From HGM13006 sp964518645 (GTDB lineage Bacteria; Bacillota; Clostridia; Oscillospirales; Oscillospiraceae), in the NCBI GenBank assembly GCA_964518645.1, contig CAZFGL010000078.1, forward strand, positions 1 through 10,342: DNA of 10,342 nucleotides, in the 5' to 3' direction. The translations under genes and the position numbers were made by a program. The notes beneath the pieces were generated by a model. The model had not been told where the DNA came from, ran no database searches, and saw nothing but the letters and a program-made list of their open reading frames with translations. Position 1 is the stretch's first letter. Every line of letters starts with the position of its first letter. Shown here one piece after another: positions 6,308-10,342 of this stretch.

Positions 6308-6751
6308 GTGAGAATTACAACTCCTGAAAAGATCGCAATCTGTGTCACGCTTATTGTGATGCTCCTTGTTGGCGCCTTCTATCTGGGGCGTTCCACTGCC
6401 GATTCCGGGGTAATCATTCAGAAATCAGAAGAGGCTGTTCCGTCAGAAACTGCCGTCTCTGTTCCAGCAACGGCACCTGCGGAGGTGAGCAGTCCGGAGC
6501 CTGACTCCGTTGTGGATGAACCGGTATCCGCTTCTGAGGAAGAAACTGATTCCGGTCTTTTGGATCTGAATCATGCCACCCTGGAGGAATTGGAAACCCT
6601 GCCGAGGATCGGGCCTGTCCTGGCACAGAGAATAATTGACTATCGGGAAGCAAACGGTGGCTTTACCACCATCGAAGAACTGAAAAATGTCAGTGGGATC
6701 GGTGATAAAACCTTTGCAGCCCTTGAAAATCTGGTGGAAGTGGGGAATTGA
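6308..6751 (+). CDS. ComEA-like membrane-anchored helix-hairpin-helix protein
   Basis: With the GTG at 6308 the protein has 147 aa; TTG 6284 would add eight residues. It has a single N-terminal membrane helix (about 9-26), then a flexible acidic Pro/Ser/Glu-rich linker (about 30-82). The C-terminal tandem helix-hairpin-helix domain (about 84-146) reads LDLNHATLEELETLPRIG, then RIIDYREANGGFTTIEELKNVSGIGDKTF. This is the textbook ComEA C-terminal signature, which binds double-stranded DNA non-specifically. In naturally competent bacteria ComEA receives DNA outside the membrane and passes it to ComEC. The SLBB domain present between anchor and HhH in Bacillus ComEA is absent, so this is a minimal form. 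No ComEC or ComEB neighbour is in the window, so competence cannot be claimed. The stop is one base before the response regulator ATG, so the two are very probably co-transcribed. Confidence 0.87.
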   Translation: MRITTPEKIAICVTLIVMLLVGAFYLGRSTADSGVIIQKSEEAVPSETAVSVPATAPAEVSSPEPDSVVDEPVSASEEETDSGLLDLNHATLEELETLPRIGPVLAQRIIDYREANGGFTTIEELKNVSGIGDKTFAALENLVEVGN

Positions 6752-6752
6752 G

Positions 6753-7433
6753 ATGAAAATACTTGTTGTTGATGATGAAAAGCTTCTGGTAAAGGGGATC
6801 AAGTTTAATCTGGAAAACGACGGCTATGAAGTGGTTGCGGCTTATGACGGCGAAGAGGCCGTGGAGCTGGCACGGAATAATAATTTTGATCTGATCATTC
6901 TGGATATTATGATGCCCAAGCGCACCGGCCTTGAGGCCTGCATGATGATCCGGGAGTTTTCCAATGTACCGATCATTATGCTCACAGCAAAAAGCGACGA
7001 CATGGACAAACTGATCGGTTTCGAACAGGGGACAGATGATTATATCACAAAGCCCTTTAACATTCTCGAGCTGAAGGCCCGTGTTCGTGCACTCCTTCGC
7101 CGCAGTGCCCCTGTGGAGATCAAAGACGACCACAGCCGGATCACCTGCGGGGATATTACCCTGGATTCCAGTGAGCGGAATACCTACAAGGGCGGTAAGC
7201 CTGTGGAACTGACCGCCAGAGAGTTTGATCTCATGGAACTGCTGATGAAAAATCCCGGCCATGTGTATTCCCGCGAGAACCTTCTGGACATTATCTGGGG
7301 ATATGAGTATCAGGGCGAGATCCGTACCGTTGACGTACACATTCGCAGACTTCGTGAAAAGCTGGAGAGCGTTCCGGCGCAGCCTGAGTATATTATGACG
7401 AAATGGGGCGTTGGCTATTATTTCAAGGCTTAA
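6753..7433 (+). CDS. OmpR/PhoB-family response regulator
   Basis: This 226-aa DNA-binding regulator is the cytoplasmic partner of the histidine kinase that follows. Its N-terminal receiver domain (about 1-118) has the acidic pair D7-D8, the phospho-acceptor D51 in LIILDIMMPKRTG, T78 in IIMLTAKS, and K100 in DDYITKPF. The C-terminal winged-helix domain (about 128-224) carries ELTAREFDLMELLMKNPGHVYSRENLL (152-178), TVDVHIRRLREKLE (192-205) and the closing hairpin KWGVGYYFKA. The ATG at 6753 fits the family start exactly (MKILVVDDE); the same frame stays open upstream to 6687, but that segment overlaps the comEA-like gene and is not conserved. The Shine-Dalgarno is poor (GGGGA at 6742-6746), so translation may be coupled to the preceding gene, whose stop is one base away. 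All phosphorylation residues are intact. Confidence 0.97.
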   Translation: MKILVVDDEKLLVKGIKFNLENDGYEVVAAYDGEEAVELARNNNFDLIILDIMMPKRTGLEACMMIREFSNVPIIMLTAKSDDMDKLIGFEQGTDDYITKPFNILELKARVRALLRRSAPVEIKDDHSRITCGDITLDSSERNTYKGGKPVELTAREFDLMELLMKNPGHVYSRENLLDIIWGYEYQGEIRTVDVHIRRLREKLESVPAQPEYIMTKWGVGYYFKA

Positions 7434-8859
7434 AGAATTCGGCAAACTATTTGCAAACAGTCTGCTGATGCGCATCGTCCTTGCAATTCTGGCTGTAACT
7501 GTAATTCTGCTTCTGGTGCAGACGGTTACCCCGGTCAATATCACCGAGAACATGATCTTCTCTTATCAGAAAACCATGCTGATGGGTGAGGCTGAGACCA
7601 TCGCATCCTCGTTAAGCTCCGCTGTGGAATTAACCAGCGAAGGCGTTGAGGACGTCATGAATGTGCTTGGACGTTTTGATATCGGGCAGATCATTGTTAC
7701 CGATGCAGAGGGGACGGTTCTTTACAGCACCGTTCCCGGCGAGGCACCTCCGGGGCGTACTGCCCTTTATCCGGAGATCATATCCGCTCTGAAAGGGAAT
7801 GATGCCTTCCGGTGTCACTATACAGAGCACGCATTTGAAAGCTTTGGTGCCATGCCGATCATGTCAGCTCAGACCGTAACAGGCTGTGTTTTTCTTGCAG
7901 ACGTGGACTCTGAACAGGCTGTTCTGCTGGAAAGCATTCAGGAGAATGCTATTCAGATGGGCGCAGTTATTATACTGGTCTGCATACTGCTGTATCTGCT
8001 GTTTGGCTCCATTGTAATTAAAAAGAATAGAGGCCTCCTTACATCCATCCGCCGGGTACGGGAGGGTGATTACGAATACCGGATCGACGCAAAGGGCAAA
8101 GATGAATTTTCTCAGCTTGCGTCTGAGTTTAATCTGCTGACCAACCGGCTTCAGGAGACAGAACAGCGTCGGCGGCAGTTTGTATCCGATGCCTCCCATG
8201 AGCTGCGTACCCCTTTGGCAGCCATGCGACTTTTGTCTGATTCCATTCTCCAAAACGATATGGATCAGGACACCGTCCGTGAATTTGTACAGGATATTTC
8301 CGGAGAAGCTGACCGGCTGACCCGGATGACCACCAAGCTTCTGGGACTTACGGCACTGGACAGCAGACAGTTCGCTTCTGAGGAGACCGAGCCTGTGAAT
8401 CTCAGCCAGTGCTGTAAAAAAGCCGTCCGGCTTTTAGACCCCTACGCCCAGGAAAAAGGCGCACAGGTGGAGGAGAGTACCGAAGAAAACTGCTGTGTCC
8501 TGGCCAGAGAGGACGATATTTTCCAGCTGGTTTTGAACCTTGCTGAAAACGGGATCAAATACAGTCAGGAAGGCGGAATGGTACGTCTGATCGCCTATTC
8601 TCAGGGAGATAAGGCAATTTTGATCGTAGAAGACAACGGTGTGGGCATCCCCGAGGAGGAACTGGAACGGATCTTCCAGCGGTTCTACCGGGTGGACAAG
8701 GCCCGTTCCCGGGAAGCCGGTGGTACCGGCCTTGGACTTGCGATCGTAAGGGAAACGGCGGAGAAATTCGGTGGCACAGTCACCGCAGCCAACCGTCCTC
8801 AGGGTGGCGCACGGTTCACCGCACAGTTCCCGCTGCTGAAATGGGAGGGTGAGCCATGA
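7411..8859 (+). CDS. Sensor histidine kinase (HAMP, HisKA, HATPase_c)
   Basis: A membrane sensor kinase that should phosphorylate the response regulator encoded just upstream. In the 482-aa version, helix TM1 is at about 20-38. The extracytoplasmic domain spans about 40-180 and looks like a PAS/Cache-type sensor (IIVTDAEGTVLYSTVPG, 94-110). TM2 is at about 183-203, followed by HAMP (204-256). The HisKA H-box is FVSDASHELRTPLAAMRLL with phospho-His H263. The ATPase has the N box N376/N380 (LVLNLAENGIKYS), G1 DNGVGI (408-413), the F box FQRFYRVDKAR (422-432) and G2 GGTGLGLAI (437-445). All catalytic elements are present. The start is uncertain: TTG 7411 overlaps the regulator by 23 bases and has only GGGG at 7405-7408 very close by; ATG 7468 (M20) would remove the basic N-tail and has no evident Shine-Dalgarno. 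I kept the longer form because it retains the charged residues before TM1. Confidence 0.94.
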   Translation: MAIISRLKEFGKLFANSLLMRIVLAILAVTVILLLVQTVTPVNITENMIFSYQKTMLMGEAETIASSLSSAVELTSEGVEDVMNVLGRFDIGQIIVTDAEGTVLYSTVPGEAPPGRTALYPEIISALKGNDAFRCHYTEHAFESFGAMPIMSAQTVTGCVFLADVDSEQAVLLESIQENAIQMGAVIILVCILLYLLFGSIVIKKNRGLLTSIRRVREGDYEYRIDAKGKDEFSQLASEFNLLTNRLQETEQRRRQFVSDASHELRTPLAAMRLLSDSILQNDMDQDTVREFVQDISGEADRLTRMTTKLLGLTALDSRQFASEETEPVNLSQCCKKAVRLLDPYAQEKGAQVEESTEENCCVLAREDDIFQLVLNLAENGIKYSQEGGMVRLIAYSQGDKAILIVEDNGVGIPEEELERIFQRFYRVDKARSREAGGTGLGLAIVRETAEKFGGTVTAANRPQGGARFTAQFPLLKWEGEP

Positions 8860-10172
8860 AACGCTGTATTTTACTGCTTTCTTCTATGCTGCTGCTCCTT
8901 TGCGCCTGTAGCACCAACAGCGAACAGTTTGGAAGTGCCCCGGATCTGACCTTCTACTATGCCACTGCCGGGATTGAGGAGTTGAGTGTATCTTCTGCCG
9001 TTCAGATAGAGGAGCGGAACAATCAGGTATTCACGCTGACACAAATGTTGGATCTGTATTTTGCAGGGCCTGTTTCATCGAACCTGCGTTCACCATTCCC
9101 AAGCGGAACACGGGTGCTTGCTGTTTCCAACACAGAGGATGGACTCCGGCTAACTCTGTCCGGTGAGTTTTTCACCCTCCGGGGAATTGATATGAGCATC
9201 GCTTCCTGCTGTCTTGTCAATACGGTCTGTGACTATGTGAACGTGGATCAGATCACACTCACCGACGAGATGTCAGAGATCAATTTACAGCTTTCTCCGG
9301 ATAATTTTTTGCTGGAAAATCTGTTCAACGTGGAATCCGGCACTACCTATGCCCTGTATTTTCCGGATGAAAATCACCGATACCTGATCGGTGAAACCCG
9401 TGAGGTTACCCTCAGTGAAAACGAGGAACCGGAGGTATATGTCCTCCGCCAGCTGATTCTTGGTCCCACGAACAGCGACCTGCGTCCGGTTGTTCCGGAG
9501 GGAACCGAGCTTCTCGGTGTAAAAACCGTGGACGGCTTATGTACCGTAAACTTTTCAAATGAGTTTCTTGACAATATGTCAGATGACCCATATGAAAACT
9601 ACACCACCATCGTGGGAATCGTAAACACCCTGACCAGCATGGATCCCATTGGAAGCGTGTCCATCCTTGTAGAAGGGGAGACGGTGAACCAGTACGGCAT
9701 CTTTTCTCTGGAGGAGCCACTGTACCGGAATGCTTCGGCAATCGGCCCCGTCCGTGCCAACGGTACCGAACTTGATGTAAACGTGTATGTTCTTGGACTG
9801 GATGCACAGGTTCCCTTTGCGGTACCGGTTCGGGTAAAAATGTCCGCATCCCGCCCCCTTTACGAGGCAGTGGCGGAAGCGGCAGTCAGCTATACCCCAA
9901 CCAACGGACTGACAAATCCCATTCCCTATGGCACTGTACTTCTGGGTGTCAGTGTATCCGGCAGTACCTGTTATGTGGATGTATCCAGAAACTTTATTCC
10001 CCCTGACCGGACAGCGGAGTCCGAACAGGCGGCGGTCTGGGCGCTGGTATCGGCGCTGACGGATCTGGACAATATTACTTCCGTGGTGCTCACCATCGAG
10101 GGTGAAAGCAGCGGGACGGAATTTGTAGACATTTCGGAACCATTGACGAAAAATACTGTATCATTTGATTGA
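8856..10172 (+). CDS. Lipoprotein with three GerMN domains
   Basis: A 438-aa predicted lipoprotein. The signal peptide ends in an LCAC lipobox with Cys18. Three GerMN-type units follow at about 30-136, 163-277 and 305-417. Each holds the family pattern of an alpha segment ending in 'L..GP' or similar, a 'P.GT.LLGV...DG...V..S..F' strand pair, and a later 'I.N.LT....I.SV.I.VEGE' block: SPFPSGTRVLAV (79-90), PVVPEGTELLGV (211-222), PIPYGTVLLGV (355-365). GerMN is known from spore germination protein GerM and from actinobacterial LpqB. The ATG (8856) overlaps the kinase TGA by four bases (ATGA) and has GGGAGG at 8843-8848, so translation is coupled to the kinase. This argues for a role as an extracytoplasmic accessory of the two-component system, as LpqB is for MtrB. 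A sporulation role is an alternative. No enzymatic residues are evident. Confidence 0.9.
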   Translation: MKRCILLLSSMLLLLCACSTNSEQFGSAPDLTFYYATAGIEELSVSSAVQIEERNNQVFTLTQMLDLYFAGPVSSNLRSPFPSGTRVLAVSNTEDGLRLTLSGEFFTLRGIDMSIASCCLVNTVCDYVNVDQITLTDEMSEINLQLSPDNFLLENLFNVESGTTYALYFPDENHRYLIGETREVTLSENEEPEVYVLRQLILGPTNSDLRPVVPEGTELLGVKTVDGLCTVNFSNEFLDNMSDDPYENYTTIVGIVNTLTSMDPIGSVSILVEGETVNQYGIFSLEEPLYRNASAIGPVRANGTELDVNVYVLGLDAQVPFAVPVRVKMSASRPLYEAVAEAAVSYTPTNGLTNPIPYGTVLLGVSVSGSTCYVDVSRNFIPPDRTAESEQAAVWALVSALTDLDNITSVVLTIEGESSGTEFVDISEPLTKNTVSFD

Positions 10173-10197
10173 CATCAGTGGTTTGCGGTGTTAAAGT
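10169..10197 (+). promoter_or_regulatory. Promoter of the O-acetylhomoserine sulfhydrylase gene
   Basis: A perfect -35 box TTGACA (10169-10174) overlaps the stop codon of the GerMN gene. With a 17-base spacer it faces TAAAGT (10192-10197; 4 of 6). Transcription would start near 10204, giving a leader of about 36 bases, too short for a SAM or T-box riboswitch. No rho-independent terminator separates it from the GerMN gene, so some read-through is possible. Confidence 0.5.
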
Positions 10198-10215
10198 ATT
10201 ACACATAGAAATTTT

Positions 10216-10229
10216 TCCTTTGGAAAGGA
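10216..10229 (+). promoter_or_regulatory. Hairpin masking the Shine-Dalgarno of the metY-type gene
   Basis: TCCTTT (10216-10221) and AAAGGA (10224-10229) are exact complements around GG. The right arm is the core of the Shine-Dalgarno AAAGGAG (10224-10230), nine bases before the ATG. If the stem forms in RNA, ribosome access would be reduced. There is no T-run after the stem, so it is not a terminator. The stem is short (5-6 bp, mostly A-U) and could be a chance product of a strong purine-rich site following a pyrimidine tract. Confidence 0.35.
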
Positions 10230-10239
10230 GAGGCTATAT

Positions 10240-10342
10240 ATGCCTGATTATAAGATCGAAACGAAATGCGTCCAGGGTGGATATACCCCTGGTAACGGCG
10301 AACCCAGACAGATCCCCATTATTCAGAGCACCACCTTTAAGT
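10240..10342 (+). CDS. metY: O-acetylhomoserine aminocarboxypropyltransferase (sulfhydrylase), N-terminal fragment
   Basis: The first 34 codons are present, cut off by the window end. MPDYKIETKCVQGGYTPG and the following EPRQIPIIQSTTFK match the N-terminus of the Cys/Met-metabolism PLP enzymes of the O-acetylhomoserine sulfhydrylase type (pattern 'ETlcVqgGYeP.nGePR..Pi.qSTtF'). Such enzymes form homocysteine from O-acetylhomoserine and sulfide, leading to methionine. The PLP lysine and remaining motifs are outside the window. The ATG at 10240 has AAAGGAG at 10224-10230, nine bases upstream, and its own predicted promoter, so it appears to be a separate transcription unit from the two-component operon. 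Cystathionine gamma-synthase-like relatives are the main alternative, but the GGY.P.NGEPR pattern favours MetY. Confidence 0.85.
   Translation, partial: MPDYKIETKCVQGGYTPGNGEPRQIPIIQSTTFK

Noticed and set aside
6687..6752. An upstream extension of the response regulator frame by 22 codons
   Set aside because: It overlaps the comEA-like coding sequence, has no family similarity, and the ATG at 6753 gives the exact canonical receiver start.
6690..7553. A 287-codon minus-strand open frame across the response regulator and kinase start
   Set aside because: It is antisense to a textbook receiver and winged-helix protein and has no recognisable features.
10173..10239. A SAM-type or T-box riboswitch before the metY-type gene
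   Set aside because: The gap is only 67 bases and the predicted leader about 36. No riboswitch core or terminator/antiterminator pair fits.
1..10342. CRISPR arrays, insertion sequences, prophage genes, tRNA or rRNA genes, and toxin-antitoxin pairs
   Set aside because: Reading both strands showed no regularly spaced repeats, transposase or integrase motifs, structural RNA signatures or small paired reading frames. All DNA is accounted for by housekeeping-type genes and short control regions.

Overview
The window reads as ordinary chromosomal DNA from a low-to-mid GC Gram-positive anaerobe of the class Clostridia. The Oscillospiraceae/Ruminococcaceae group is my best guess. This rests on the divergent, short second type II topoisomerase (parE-parC-like pair), the YitT protein, several LxGC/LxAC-type lipoproteins, an S11 D,D-carboxypeptidase with a C-terminal membrane anchor, strong AGGAGG-type ribosome binding sites and frequent GTG/TTG starts. 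The lineage is inferred from protein style, not from a search. No phage, transposon, CRISPR, rRNA or tRNA signature was seen. Coding density is very high and no gene-free stretch reaches 300 bases.

Layout. (1) 1-4308, plus strand: the tail of a topoisomerase B subunit, a complete topoisomerase A subunit (parC-like), a YitT-family membrane protein, and a lipoprotein with a transglutaminase-like fold whose expected catalytic Cys is Ser. Gaps of 12-17 bases suggest one transcript. (2) 4309-4352: a perfect 21-bp inverted repeat with U-tracts on both sides, acting as a shared terminator for converging transcripts. (3) 4350-6225, minus strand: a D-alanyl-D-alanine carboxypeptidase followed 7 bases later by a family 4 (Fe-S) uracil-DNA glycosylase. 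(4) 6226-6307: a short divergent promoter region. (5) 6308-10172, plus strand: a ComEA-like helix-hairpin-helix protein, an OmpR-family response regulator, its sensor histidine kinase, and a lipoprotein with three GerMN domains, all touching or overlapping. (6) 10173-10342: a promoter with a perfect -35 box, a hairpin over the Shine-Dalgarno, and the start of an O-acetylhomoserine sulfhydrylase (metY-type) gene that runs off the window.

How they work together. The clearest unit is the regulator-kinase-GerMN lipoprotein trio. Its order resembles the actinobacterial mtrA-mtrB-lpqB locus, where the GerMN-containing lipoprotein LpqB modulates the MtrB kinase. Here a cell-envelope sensing role is plausible, especially next to a divergently transcribed cell-wall carboxypeptidase. 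The most unusual single observations are the Cys-to-Ser transglutaminase-like lipoprotein, the triple GerMN protein coupled to the kinase, and the topoisomerase A subunit carrying Ala at the quinolone-contact Ser position with several altered motifs. I found no system that I can confidently call previously undescribed.
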